DNA from: Sediminibacterium sp.
GTDB lineage: Bacteria > Bacteroidota > Bacteroidia > Chitinophagales > Chitinophagaceae
Reading direction: 5' to 3'
DNA: 32,534 nt
Assembly (NCBI GenBank): GCA_007280515.1
Contig: QYPL01000027.1
Location: forward strand, 1 to 32,534
In this document: one piece after another, positions 15,645 to 23,755 of the stretch
Numbering within the stretch: the first letter of the stretch is position 1
Layout: each line of letters starts with the position of its first letter
Notes under the pieces: model-generated
The model's database searches: none
What the model was told of the DNA's origin: nothing
The model's input: the letters and a program-made list of their open reading frames with translations, nothing else
Program-made: the position numbers and the translations under genes

Positions 15645-16931
15645 TTATCTTACTAGGCATAGCTCCTCCCAGCGGGTGGTATAGCGTTTACTGCGTCTTT
15701 CGCTACGCATTTTCCAATTTTTTTGGGTACCAGTAGTGCCAAATTTTAATATATCGTTGCGGTAGGCCGCATTCATATTGTCTATAACATTCATTAGTTT
15801 CTTGCGTCTGCTGTCGCTAGGGGCCACAAATAAGTTGGTTTGAAGGCTGTTATCGGGGACAAAGTCGCTTAATATCACCCCTGCTTTTTTATAAATTTCA
15901 CCCTCTTCGAATAAGCTTTTGCCTAGGGTTACCACGGCTTTAATAATATCGGGGCTAATTTGGCTGGGGTTGTCTAGTAGGGTGAAGCCACTTACTTGCC
16001 TGCCTCTGTGGTAGTATGCGCTGTCTAAATGAACAGGCGCTTTTTTGAGTAAAAAAACACTTACACCGCAGGCCGCACTATGTTGTCTTCTTAATTTTTC
16101 AGTGGCACGGGCGGCATAGGTAGCAAGTGCTTCTTCTATTTCCTGCCAATCACTTACTTCTCTTCCAAACATGCGCGTAGTGGCAATCATTTTTTTTTCG
16201 CTGCGAGGTGCTTGCATGCCATGCGTTTTATGTCCTTTTAATTCTCTTATTAATTTGATACCTGTAATGCCCCCTAAAAAACGTTTGCCCCAACTAAGGT
16301 CTTTGATGCTAAGTGCAAAGGCGGTATGCACACCGTATATTTTTAATTTTTCACTATAGCTAAAACCAATACCCCAAATATCTTCCACTGGTGTTTCTTG
16401 TAATGCTTTTTGTATTTTTTGAGTCGTATTTAAAATCACAATACAGCCTGTTTTTATTTTGTTTTTTTTGGCTAATCGGTTGGCTACTTTACTTAATACT
16501 TTATTAGGGCCTACGCCAATGGACACAGAAATGCCTGTCCAATTTTCAATGGTGTTTTTAATTTTGATGCAAAAGGCTTCTAAGGCATCGGGCTCAATAT
16601 GTGTTAAGTCTAAGAAGGCTTCGTCTACCGAATATACCTCTACACAGGCCGGTGGCAGTAGCTGTCGCATGGTTTCCATGACGCGCCAACTAAGGTCTCC
16701 GTATAAATGATAGTTAGATGAAAAGGCGTGTACTTTATTTTTTTCAATGATTTCTTTTGCTTGGAAATAAGGAACGGCCATGGCAATGCCTAACTGCTTC
16801 GCTTCATCAGAGCGAGATACAATACAACCATCGTTATTACTTAAAACCACAATAGGAGCTTGCCTGAGTTGTGGTTGAAAAAGCCTTTCACAAGAACAAT
16901 AAAAACTATTACAATCTACAATGGCTTGCAC
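15645..16931 (-). CDS. umuC: Y-family DNA polymerase UmuC
   Basis: 428 residues, the usual length for UmuC, the catalytic subunit of DNA polymerase V for translesion synthesis. Palm-domain metal ligands are present: Asp6 in 'AIVDCNSFYCSCER', and Asp-Glu in 'VYSVDEAFLDL' (about 100-110). 'SNNDGCIVSRSDEAK' (31-45) and the helix-hairpin-helix stretch 'PVEDIWGIGFSYSEKL' follow in the family order, then the little-finger domain and the short UmuC-specific C-terminal domain ending near 'RRSKRYTTRWEELCLVR'. It follows umuD by 27 bases in one operon. No defect is visible. Confidence 0.93.
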   Translation of the reverse strand: MQAIVDCNSFYCSCERLFQPQLRQAPIVVLSNNDGCIVSRSDEAKQLGIAMAVPYFQAKEIIEKNKVHAFSSNYHLYGDLSWRVMETMRQLLPPACVEVYSVDEAFLDLTHIEPDALEAFCIKIKNTIENWTGISVSIGVGPNKVLSKVANRLAKKNKIKTGCIVILNTTQKIQKALQETPVEDIWGIGFSYSEKLKIYGVHTAFALSIKDLSWGKRFLGGITGIKLIRELKGHKTHGMQAPRSEKKMIATTRMFGREVSDWQEIEEALATYAARATEKLRRQHSAACGVSVFLLKKAPVHLDSAYYHRGRQVSGFTLLDNPSQISPDIIKAVVTLGKSLFEEGEIYKKAGVILSDFVPDNSLQTNLFVAPSDSRRKKLMNVIDNMNAAYRNDILKFGTTGTQKNWKMRSERRSKRYTTRWEELCLVR

Positions 16932-16958
16932 AAAAAATTATTTTCAAGATGAACCATT

Positions 16959-17402
16959 TTACAAACTATGTATGACAAAACTTACAATGCCCCAAGTGCT
17001 ATACTGTTCTAGTTGGGCCACTTGAATAATACCATATCTTTTATTTTCAGGAACCAGGCTAATACTATTTTCTTGTATTTGTAATCGGCGTACTAAAAAT
17101 TCACCATTCAAAACAGCTACGACTACTTTGCCCGAACTAGCGGGCAAGCTTCTATCTACAATTAAAATATCGCCGATGTGAATGCCTGCACCTAACATGG
17201 CATCGCTGTTCACGCGAAAGAAAAAAGTAGCAGGCTTATTGCGAATGAGTTGCTCGTTGAGGTCAATGCCTCTTTCCATAAAATCATCGGAGGCCGCTCC
17301 AAAACCGGTGGCATTGGCCTGTATAATTTGACCCGATTGGTAGTTCTTATTAATTTGCTGGGTGGCAATTCCTTCTCCTGGGTCTCTATCTATAAATGAC
17401 AT
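16959..17402 (-). CDS. umuD: UmuD-like protein with substituted protease active site
   Basis: 147 residues with UmuD architecture: a flexible N-terminal arm with a cleavage-like site at T32-G33 ('ATGFGAASDDFMERGIDLN', where E. coli has Cys-Gly), then the S24/LexA-type beta domain ('GIHIGDILIVDRSLPASSGK'). The catalytic Ser of the 'GDSM' motif aligns with Ala68 in 'VNSDAM', and the catalytic Lys of 'TVKKL' aligns with Arg105 in 'LVRRL'. The protein may therefore be unable to cleave itself or partners and may act as a constitutive or structural UmuC partner. There is no helix-turn-helix, so it is not LexA. It is first in the umuDC operon. Confidence 0.82.
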   Translation of the reverse strand: MSFIDRDPGEGIATQQINKNYQSGQIIQANATGFGAASDDFMERGIDLNEQLIRNKPATFFFRVNSDAMLGAGIHIGDILIVDRSLPASSGKVVVAVLNGEFLVRRLQIQENSISLVPENKRYGIIQVAQLEQYSTWGIVSFVIHSL

Positions 17403-17427
17403 AAAACTAAATTTATTAGCAATATTA

Positions 17428-17442
17428 ACTAAATAATTTAGT
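17428..17442 (-). promoter_or_regulatory. 15-bp palindrome upstream of umuDC, candidate operator
   Basis: ACTAAATAATTTAGT is a perfect 7-1-7 palindrome, centred 33 bases upstream of the umuD start codon, where a repressor would control the operon. No binding-site consensus for a damage regulator in this lineage is known to me, so the regulator is unidentified. Confidence 0.4.
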
Positions 17443-17564
17443 ATTTACTACATTTATTTATACCCTTTTTTTCTGCTATTTATACGCTGTTTCGGAGTGT
17501 TTATTTTTTATAGGCGGTTTAATATCAGTACTTTTAATGGCATAAAGCAACAATTTTCTACCCC

Positions 17565-19004
17565 ATGGAGGCTATTTTAAAGCATATTGAAAATCTATAT
17601 AATACAATTCACCCCCAACCCTGGGATCGAATTCAGAAAATACCTCAAAGCGGGGGCGATCGTATCTATTTTAGAATTAGTCAAGGGGAGCAATCATGGA
17701 TTGCAACTTATAATTTAAATATTAAGGAAAATCAAACCTTTATTTACTTCGCTAATTATTTTTATGAAAAGGGAATGCCTGTTCCTAAAATTTTAGCAGT
17801 GAATGCATCTTGCAATACTTATTTACAAGAAGACGTTGGAGCAGTTTCTTTATTGGATGTTTTAGAAAAAGAAGGAAAAATAGAATCTGTATTTTTATTA
17901 TTTCAAAAAAGTTTAACCGCCTTAGCAAAATTACAAATTGAAGGTGCCAAGGGTTTAGATTATTCTAAATGTTTAACCTCTAAGTATTTTGGTAAGCATT
18001 CTATTTTAACCGACTTATTATATTACAAATATTATTTCTTAGATACTTTGCAATTTCCTTATGATAAGCAGGCATTAATTGATGAGTTTGAAGTATTAAG
18101 CGATCAACTAGCGGTAAGTCATTTTGATAATTTTATGTTCCGCGATTTTCAGAGCAGAAATATTATGGTACAAAATGGGAAAGTGTATTTTATCGACTTC
18201 CAAGGTGGAATGCAAGGCGGCCTGCCTTATGATGTGGCTTCTTTGTTATGGCAGGCCAAGGCAGGGCTATCCAATGAATGGAAAGAAAAATTATTAGATC
18301 ATTATATTGCTGCATTACAAAAATTATTGCCAAGTCCTTTAGAGGCTGCAACATTTAAAAAGCAGTACAATGGTTTTGTACTATTAAGATTATTACAAGT
18401 TTTAGGCGCCTATGGCTTTAGAGGTTTGTTTGAGAGAAAGGCGCATTTTTTAACTAGCATTCCTTTAGGCTTAGAAAATTTAAAAATTTTTTTACAAACT
18501 TATGCTTTAGACAAAGACACACCTGTTTTTGCTTCTATCTTGAAGTGGATGGTAAGTGATGAAGTCATAGAACGTTTTACGCCACCTACTGCTGGTGCAA
18601 ATACACCTTTAGAAATTACCATTAATAGCTTTAGTTATAAAAAAGGAATTCCTTCGGACAGTTCTGAGAATGGCGGTGGCTTTGTATTTGATATGCGAGG
18701 TATATTAAATCCAGGAAGGGTAGAAGAATATAAAAAACAATCGGGCTTAGACAAACCCGTTCAAGATTTTTTAGAACAAAGAACTAAAATGAATAGTTTT
18801 TTAAATAGCGTTTGGGATTTAATAGACATTACTGTAGAAGATTATTTAAAAAGAGGATTCACTTCACTACATATTAATTTTGGATGCACAGGGGGGCAAC
18901 ATCGAAGTGTATTTGCCGCAGAACAAACGGCAAGGCATCTTAGAAATAAATACAAGATCAAAGTATTGCTAGCACATACCAATAAAGAAAATTGGGTTAA
19001 ATAA
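17565..19004 (+). CDS. AmgK-like aminoglycoside-phosphotransferase-fold kinase fused to a RapZ C-terminal domain
   Basis: 479 residues in two modules. Residues about 1-320 form an APH-fold kinase with the catalytic loop 'FRDFQSRNIMV' (192-202) and metal-binding 'VYFIDFQGG' (207-215); this type includes AmgK, which phosphorylates MurNAc/GlcNAc at the anomeric carbon. Residues about 349-479 match the RapZ C-terminal domain: 'FVFDMRGILNPG' (373-384), 'GLDKPVQDFL' (394-403), and 'GCTGGQHRSVFAAEQ' (440-454), the loop that binds glucosamine-6-phosphate in E. coli RapZ. The P-loop domain of RapZ is absent. The MurU-like gene eight bases downstream supports a MurNAc salvage role. Function is inferred; a generic sugar kinase is the alternative. 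Confidence 0.75.
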   Translation: MEAILKHIENLYNTIHPQPWDRIQKIPQSGGDRIYFRISQGEQSWIATYNLNIKENQTFIYFANYFYEKGMPVPKILAVNASCNTYLQEDVGAVSLLDVLEKEGKIESVFLLFQKSLTALAKLQIEGAKGLDYSKCLTSKYFGKHSILTDLLYYKYYFLDTLQFPYDKQALIDEFEVLSDQLAVSHFDNFMFRDFQSRNIMVQNGKVYFIDFQGGMQGGLPYDVASLLWQAKAGLSNEWKEKLLDHYIAALQKLLPSPLEAATFKKQYNGFVLLRLLQVLGAYGFRGLFERKAHFLTSIPLGLENLKIFLQTYALDKDTPVFASILKWMVSDEVIERFTPPTAGANTPLEITINSFSYKKGIPSDSSENGGGFVFDMRGILNPGRVEEYKKQSGLDKPVQDFLEQRTKMNSFLNSVWDLIDITVEDYLKRGFTSLHINFGCTGGQHRSVFAAEQTARHLRNKYKIKVLLAHTNKENWVK

Positions 19005-19012
19005 TTGATTCT

Positions 19013-19765
19013 ATGAGAGCCATGATTTTAGCAGCAGGTTTAGGTACAAGGCTAAAGCCCTTTACCGATTTTCATCCCAAGGCCTTGGCCATGGTGAATG
19101 GAAAGTCTTTGCTGCAAAGGAATGTAGAATACTTGCAAGCATTTGGCATTAACGAAGTAGTGGTGAATGTGCATCATTTTGCAGATCAAATTATGGAGGC
19201 GGTTGAAACAAATAAAGGCTGGGGAAGTACCGTAACTATTTCTGACGAAAGCAGTGAAGTTTTAGAAACTGGAGGGGGTGTAGTTTTTGCAAAATCTTTT
19301 TTTGAGCAAGAAGAAAATTGGTTGGTGATGAACGCCGATATTTTAACCAATTTAGATATTGATAAATTAATAGCAGCAGATAAAGTTTTATCCGAGGGTG
19401 CTGAAAATTATATTGCTACTTTAGCAGTAACGAACAGAGTCTCAAGCAGAAATTTGTTATTTACAACAGAAGGTAATTTAATAGGCTGGAGAAATAATAC
19501 AACACGTGAGGAAAAGTGGGCAGGTGTAAATAACACTGAACAGCCTGCGGGCATTCATTCTATTGCAAAAGCATTTAGCGGCATTCAAATACTACATACA
19601 TCTTTTTATTCAAGTTTAGAAATGACGGGTAAGTTTTCTTTGATAGATGCTTATTTACAAATGGCAGCCAAGGGCATAATTGGTTATTACGACCATAGCG
19701 ATAGTATTTTATTAGATGTAGGCAAGCCTGAAAATATTGAAAAAGCAGAAAGCCTTTTTAAATAA
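19013..19765 (+). CDS. MurU-like sugar-1-phosphate nucleotidyltransferase
   Basis: 250 residues of the NTP-transferase fold with the signature 'MILAAGLGTRLKPFTDFHPK' at residues 4-23 (G-x-G-T-R and the distal Lys), 'VLETGGGVVFA' (about 83, typical of MurU-like proteins), and the metal-site Asp in 'LVMNADILTN' (about 107). MurU makes UDP-MurNAc from MurNAc-1-phosphate; related enzymes make GDP-mannose or dTDP-glucose. Its short length without a C-terminal beta-helix fits MurU. Tight coupling to the AmgK-like gene argues for peptidoglycan recycling that bypasses de novo UDP-MurNAc synthesis. Confidence 0.75.
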   Translation: MRAMILAAGLGTRLKPFTDFHPKALAMVNGKSLLQRNVEYLQAFGINEVVVNVHHFADQIMEAVETNKGWGSTVTISDESSEVLETGGGVVFAKSFFEQEENWLVMNADILTNLDIDKLIAADKVLSEGAENYIATLAVTNRVSSRNLLFTTEGNLIGWRNNTTREEKWAGVNNTEQPAGIHSIAKAFSGIQILHTSFYSSLEMTGKFSLIDAYLQMAAKGIIGYYDHSDSILLDVGKPENIEKAESLFK

Positions 19766-19816
19766 GTATCCTTAAAATCTAAGCTTACATAAGTAGCGCG
19801 CGTTTATTGTTCTACT

Positions 19817-20971
19817 TTATACTTTAATGTATATTTTTTTCTTATCTAAGAAATAAGCAAGTACTCCAAAAAAAGCAATAAAACTTAAGGCATATACAAA
19901 AGAGCCTACGCGTAAATCGCTATTGATATTTTTACAAATATTTTCGTAAAACCAAGGCAGGGCTGAAGTGTAGACGGGTTCTCCTTTTTCGTCTGTATGG
20001 CCTGTCCATCTTAGTAAGGCTAAAACACGCGGTAAAAATCCGCTGAGTACAAATACAAATAAGGGGTTCTTTCCAAACAGATCGAAAAAATGACTCCATT
20101 TTCCTTTCGCATTTTGAAATTCTAATAAATAAATAAGCATACCTAGACTAACCATGGCAAGTCCACTGGTATATAATACATAACTACTGGTCCATATTTT
20201 TTTATTAATAGGAAAACTAAAATCCCAAATATAGCCTACGAATATAAGCACCACTCCTGTTAATAGTAGTTGCGCCAACATTTCATAATTTTTCCCTTTT
20301 AACTGAATGTATTCACCCACTAAAAAACCAAGTATAACTTGTACAATGGCAGGAAAAGTACTTGTTAGTCCCTCAGGATCAAAGGGAACACCTTCTCCTT
20401 TATATATATGTGATACGCCTAAAATGGCTTGGTCAATACTATTGCCAAAATAACCAGATAAACTAAAGGGATGTCCCGCAGCACCTAATGCATAAGTTAA
20501 TACCCAATAAATGACTAGTATCATCATGCCAACAAAAAGTGCCATGCGAGATTTTCCATAATAAATAATAATAGAGGCGAAAAAATAACAAAGTGCAATT
20601 CTTTGTAAGACGCCTAAAATGCGCACCATTTCCCAAGGCTTAAAAACTAATTCAGTACCTGAGAATTTTACAAAAGGGCTCCAATTTAAAAACAGTCCTA
20701 TACCAAAAATTAAAAGTGTACGCTTTATTATTTTTGTCCAAAATTCAGCAGCACCTGCATTTTGTAATTTGGGCATCACAAAGGACATCGCATTACCCAC
20801 TGCAAATAAAAAGAAGGGGAATACTAAATCGGTGGGGGTGCATCCATGCCAGCTTGCATGTCCTAAAGGGCTATAAATATGGGCCCAAGAACCCGGATTA
20901 TTCACCAGAATCATAAGCGCCACAGTGGCTCCTCTAAAAACATCTAGAGCATAATATCTTTGCTGACTCAT
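19817..20971 (-). CDS. DUF5009 / heparan-alpha-glucosaminide N-acetyltransferase-like membrane protein
   Basis: 384 residues with about ten membrane-spanning segments. It starts 'RYYALDVFRGATVALMILVN', the opening of the HGSNAT-like acyltransferase family, and has 'GHASWHGCTPTDLVFPFFLF' (about 37-56), whose His and Asp are conserved in the family. It ends with a short basic cytoplasmic tail (Lys-rich). Eukaryotic HGSNAT transfers acetyl from cytosolic acetyl-CoA across the membrane to terminal glucosamine of heparan sulfate. The bacterial relatives are thought to modify surface or cell-wall sugars, but substrates are unknown. It is convergent with the MurU-like gene, so a link to amino-sugar metabolism is suggestive only. 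Confidence 0.8.
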   Translation of the reverse strand: MSQQRYYALDVFRGATVALMILVNNPGSWAHIYSPLGHASWHGCTPTDLVFPFFLFAVGNAMSFVMPKLQNAGAAEFWTKIIKRTLLIFGIGLFLNWSPFVKFSGTELVFKPWEMVRILGVLQRIALCYFFASIIIYYGKSRMALFVGMMILVIYWVLTYALGAAGHPFSLSGYFGNSIDQAILGVSHIYKGEGVPFDPEGLTSTFPAIVQVILGFLVGEYIQLKGKNYEMLAQLLLTGVVLIFVGYIWDFSFPINKKIWTSSYVLYTSGLAMVSLGMLIYLLEFQNAKGKWSHFFDLFGKNPLFVFVLSGFLPRVLALLRWTGHTDEKGEPVYTSALPWFYENICKNINSDLRVGSFVYALSFIAFFGVLAYFLDKKKIYIKV

Positions 20972-21018
20972 AGAATATTATAGTATAAAAAATTTACTAA
21001 TAAATAGCCCCGTTTTAA

Positions 21019-21026
21019 TATCTTTG
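21019..21026 (+). promoter_or_regulatory. -7 box (TATCTTTG) of the rfb genes
   Basis: A perfect TAnnTTTG in the gap upstream of rfbB, ending 16 bases before its ATG, leaving room for a short leader. A -33 element is unclear (TTTA at 20993-20996 is the best candidate). Confidence 0.5.
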
Positions 21027-21042
21027 TAAGATACAAATTCAG

Positions 21043-22137
21043 ATGGAAAAAAATATATTAATTACAGGCGGGGCGGGCTTCATTGGATCACATGTGGTAC
21101 GTTTAATGGTGACCAAATACCCTCAGTATCAAATCTTTAACTTAGATGCACTTACCTATGCAGGTAATTTGGAGAATTTAAAGGATATAGAAAAGGCTGC
21201 GAATTATCATTTTATAAAAGCCAATATTTTAGAGGCCGATAGTTTAAAAGACATTTTTGAAAAACATGCTATTACAGATGTGATTCATTTGGCAGCGGAA
21301 TCGCATGTAGATAGGTCCATCGTTTCTCCTTTAGATTTTGTGTATACCAATGTCATTGGAACAGTGAACTTATTAAATACGGCTAAAGAATATTGGAAGG
21401 GCGATTTAAGTTATGAAAAAGCACATGATGGTTCTTGGGAGAAAAATCGCAATCATATTTTCTATCATGTCTCCACTGATGAAGTATATGGAAGCCTAGG
21501 TAAGGAAGGTTTGTTTAAAGAAACGACTGCCTACGATCCTAACTCTCCTTATTCTGCAAGTAAAGCGGCCAGTGATCATTTTGTGCGTGCTTACGGAGAA
21601 ACTTATCACTTGCCTTATGTAGTTTCTAATTGTTCTAATAATTATGGACCCAATCATTTTCCAGAAAAATTAATTCCTTTATTTATCCATAATATTATCC
21701 ATAAAAAAGCATTGCCTGTGTATGGCGACGGTTTGTATACCCGCGATTGGTTATATGTAATTGACCATGCGCGTGCCATTGATTTAATATTTCATGAAGG
21801 TAAAAATGGAGACACTTATAATATTGGCGGATTCAATGAATGGACCAATATTGACCTTGTGAAATTAATGTGTGCTCAAATGGATGTAAAATTAGGAAGA
21901 GCCCAAGGAGAAAGTGAAACTTTAATTACTTATGTGAAAGACAGACCAGGGCATGACCGCAGATATGCCATTGACGCTACTAAATTAAATAAAGAATTAG
22001 GCTGGAGCCCATCCGTTACTTTCGAGCAAGGCCTAGATGCAACTATTGACTGGTATTTGAACAATGGTCCTTGGTTAGAAAATGTAACTAGTGGGAATTA
22101 TCAGGCATACTATAGTTCAATGTATAATAACAGATAA
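21043..22137 (+). CDS. rfbB: dTDP-glucose 4,6-dehydratase
   Basis: 364 residues, an extended short-chain dehydrogenase. It has the NAD-binding 'ITGGAGFIGSHVVR' (7-20), 'HLAAESHVDRSI' (about 81-92), the catalytic 'VSTDEVYGSLG' (about 143), and the Tyr-x3-Lys pair in 'YSASKAASDHF' (about 171). 'NNYGPNHFPEKLIPLFI' is the RmlB substrate-site signature. It forms dTDP-4-keto-6-deoxyglucose, the branch point to rhamnose and other deoxysugars for surface polysaccharides. It is followed 94 bases later by rfbC and then rfbA; rfbD is not found in the window. Confidence 0.95.
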   Translation: MEKNILITGGAGFIGSHVVRLMVTKYPQYQIFNLDALTYAGNLENLKDIEKAANYHFIKANILEADSLKDIFEKHAITDVIHLAAESHVDRSIVSPLDFVYTNVIGTVNLLNTAKEYWKGDLSYEKAHDGSWEKNRNHIFYHVSTDEVYGSLGKEGLFKETTAYDPNSPYSASKAASDHFVRAYGETYHLPYVVSNCSNNYGPNHFPEKLIPLFIHNIIHKKALPVYGDGLYTRDWLYVIDHARAIDLIFHEGKNGDTYNIGGFNEWTNIDLVKLMCAQMDVKLGRAQGESETLITYVKDRPGHDRRYAIDATKLNKELGWSPSVTFEQGLDATIDWYLNNGPWLENVTSGNYQAYYSSMYNNR

Positions 22138-22231
22138 CCTTTCGATATAAATATTTGATAGAACTTTCATTAGTTCTATATAAAAAATAAAAGAGCAAGA
22201 AATAAAATAAATATACAATTAGATCCAAAGA

Positions 22232-22783
22232 ATGAAAATAGAAGCTACACCCTTAAAAGATTGTTTTATTATTCACGATACTGTGCATGGCGATGCGAGA
22301 GGTTACTTTATTGAAACCTTTAATCAAAGAGATTTTAATACAGCCACTGGATTAGATATGGTTTTTGTACAAGACAATCAATCTAGGTCAAGTAAAGGTG
22401 TATTAAGAGGTTTGCATATGCAAAGAGGCGCTGCTGCACAAGCTAAGCTAGTACGGGTTTTGGAAGGTGCGGTATTAGATGTAGTCGTAGATTTAAGAAA
22501 AGGTTCGCCTAGTTTTGGGCAACATTTTACCATTGAGCTTACTGCAGAGAATCATAAACAATTTTTTGTACCTGCGGGATTCGCCCATGGTTTTGTAGTA
22601 TTAAGTGAATCGGCTACTTTCTTTTATAAGGTAGACAAGTTTTATGAGCCAGGCGATGAAGTAGGTATTATGTATAACGATAAGGATTTAAACATTGATT
22701 GGAAATTACCCACTTCGGAATTAATATTTTCAGAAAAAGATAAAACATTAGGAAGCTTTGCAGAATATGCGGCTTCTTTATAA
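22232..22783 (+). CDS. rfbC: dTDP-4-dehydrorhamnose 3,5-epimerase
   Basis: 183 residues of the RmlC cupin family. 'DARGYFIETF' (near 21-30), 'QDNQSRSSKGVLRGLHMQRG' (47-66, with the catalytic His in 'RGLH'), 'GAVLDVVVDLRKGSPSFG' (79-96) and 'FVPAGFAHGFVVLSE' (111-125) are the usual active-site segments. 'FYKVDKFYEPGDE' follows and carries the catalytic-site Tyr region. It converts dTDP-4-keto-6-deoxyglucose to the rhamno form. The rfbA gene follows after 11 bases. Confidence 0.95.
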   Translation: MKIEATPLKDCFIIHDTVHGDARGYFIETFNQRDFNTATGLDMVFVQDNQSRSSKGVLRGLHMQRGAAAQAKLVRVLEGAVLDVVVDLRKGSPSFGQHFTIELTAENHKQFFVPAGFAHGFVVLSESATFFYKVDKFYEPGDEVGIMYNDKDLNIDWKLPTSELIFSEKDKTLGSFAEYAASL

Positions 22784-22794
22784 ATTAAAAAACT

Positions 22795-23655
22795 ATGAAG
22801 GGAATTATATTAGCAGGCGGATCAGGTACTAGGTTGTATCCTATTACCAAGGGTATCAGTAAGCAGTTAATGCCTATCTATGATAAGCCCATGATTTATT
22901 ATCCACTATCTGTATTATTATTAGCGGGCATTAAGGACATTTTAATCATCACCACTCCTGAGGATAGCGATCAATTCAAAAGATTATTAGGCGATGGTGC
23001 TGAAATAGGTTGTTCTTTTCATTATGAAGTGCAAGCAGTGCCTAATGGACTTGCGCAAGCCTTTGTTATTGGTGCTAATTTTATTGGAAAAGATAAAGTA
23101 GCCTTAATATTAGGCGATAATATATTTTATGGTGCAGGCTTTAGTAAGTTGGTGCAATCATTTAATAATGTAGAAGGTGCTGCTGTATTTGCTTATGAAG
23201 TAAATGATCCAGAGCGTTATGGTGTGGTAGAGTTTGATGCCAATAATAATGCACTTTCATTAGAGGAAAAGCCAAAACAACCTAAGTCCAATTATGCAGT
23301 ACCTGGTTTATATTTTTATGATAACGAGGTGGTAGAAATTGCTAAAAACATTCCAGCTTCACCAAGAGGCGAATATGAAATAACAGATGTCAATAAGGTA
23401 TACTTACAAAAAAAGAAATTACAAGTGGGTATTATGAATAGAGGTACCGCTTGGTTGGATACCGGTACTTTTGACTCCTATGCCGATGCCTGTGAATTTG
23501 TAAGGGTGATTGAGAAAAGACAAAGCCAAAAAGTAGGCTGTATAGAAGAAGTAGCCTACCGTATGGGCTTTATAGATAAGACTCAACTACTAGTTTTAGC
23601 CGATAAGTATGCTAAAAGTGGCTATGGGGAATACCTTAGACAGTTAAAAAGGTAG
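22795..23655 (+). CDS. rfbA: glucose-1-phosphate thymidylyltransferase
   Basis: 286 residues, the normal RmlA length. The nucleotide-binding signature '[20 protein letters not shown]' lies at 8-27, then '[12 protein letters not shown]', '[16 protein letters not shown]', the metal-site Asp in '[10 protein letters not shown]' (about 108-117), and '[10 protein letters not shown]' near the C-terminus. It joins glucose-1-phosphate and dTTP to give dTDP-glucose, the substrate of RfbB. It is last of the three rfb genes; the carotenoid regulator begins 100 bases downstream. Confidence 0.95.
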   Translation: MKGIILAGGSGTRLYPITKGISKQLMPIYDKPMIYYPLSVLLLAGIKDILIITTPEDSDQFKRLLGDGAEIGCSFHYEVQAVPNGLAQAFVIGANFIGKDKVALILGDNIFYGAGFSKLVQSFNNVEGAAVFAYEVNDPERYGVVEFDANNNALSLEEKPKQPKSNYAVPGLYFYDNEVVEIAKNIPASPRGEYEITDVNKVYLQKKKLQVGIMNRGTAWLDTGTFDSYADACEFVRVIEKRQSQKVGCIEEVAYRMGFIDKTQLLVLADKYAKSGYGEYLRQLKR

Positions 23656-23687
23656 ATTTTCCTGGTCTACAGCGTAGTTTTTTAGTT

Positions 23688-23717
23688 TGTTGCATGCATT
23701 TTCTGTTTTCTTAAACA
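23688..23717 (+). promoter_or_regulatory. degenerate copy of the carotenoid operator upstream of the MerR gene
   Basis: TGTTGC (23688-23693) and TAAACA (23712-23717) stand at exactly the same 18-base gap as the two perfect sites in front of the sigma factor gene, with two mismatches in the left half. It would allow self-regulation. It may be chance in AT-rich DNA. Confidence 0.3.
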
Positions 23718-23755
23718 AAAAATGAACAATTTTAAAAACATATTGTTAATATGGT

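Noticed and set aside
16959..17402. Possible LexA or prophage CI-type repressor
   Set aside because: No helix-turn-helix domain is present; length, arm and the umuC partner identify UmuD.
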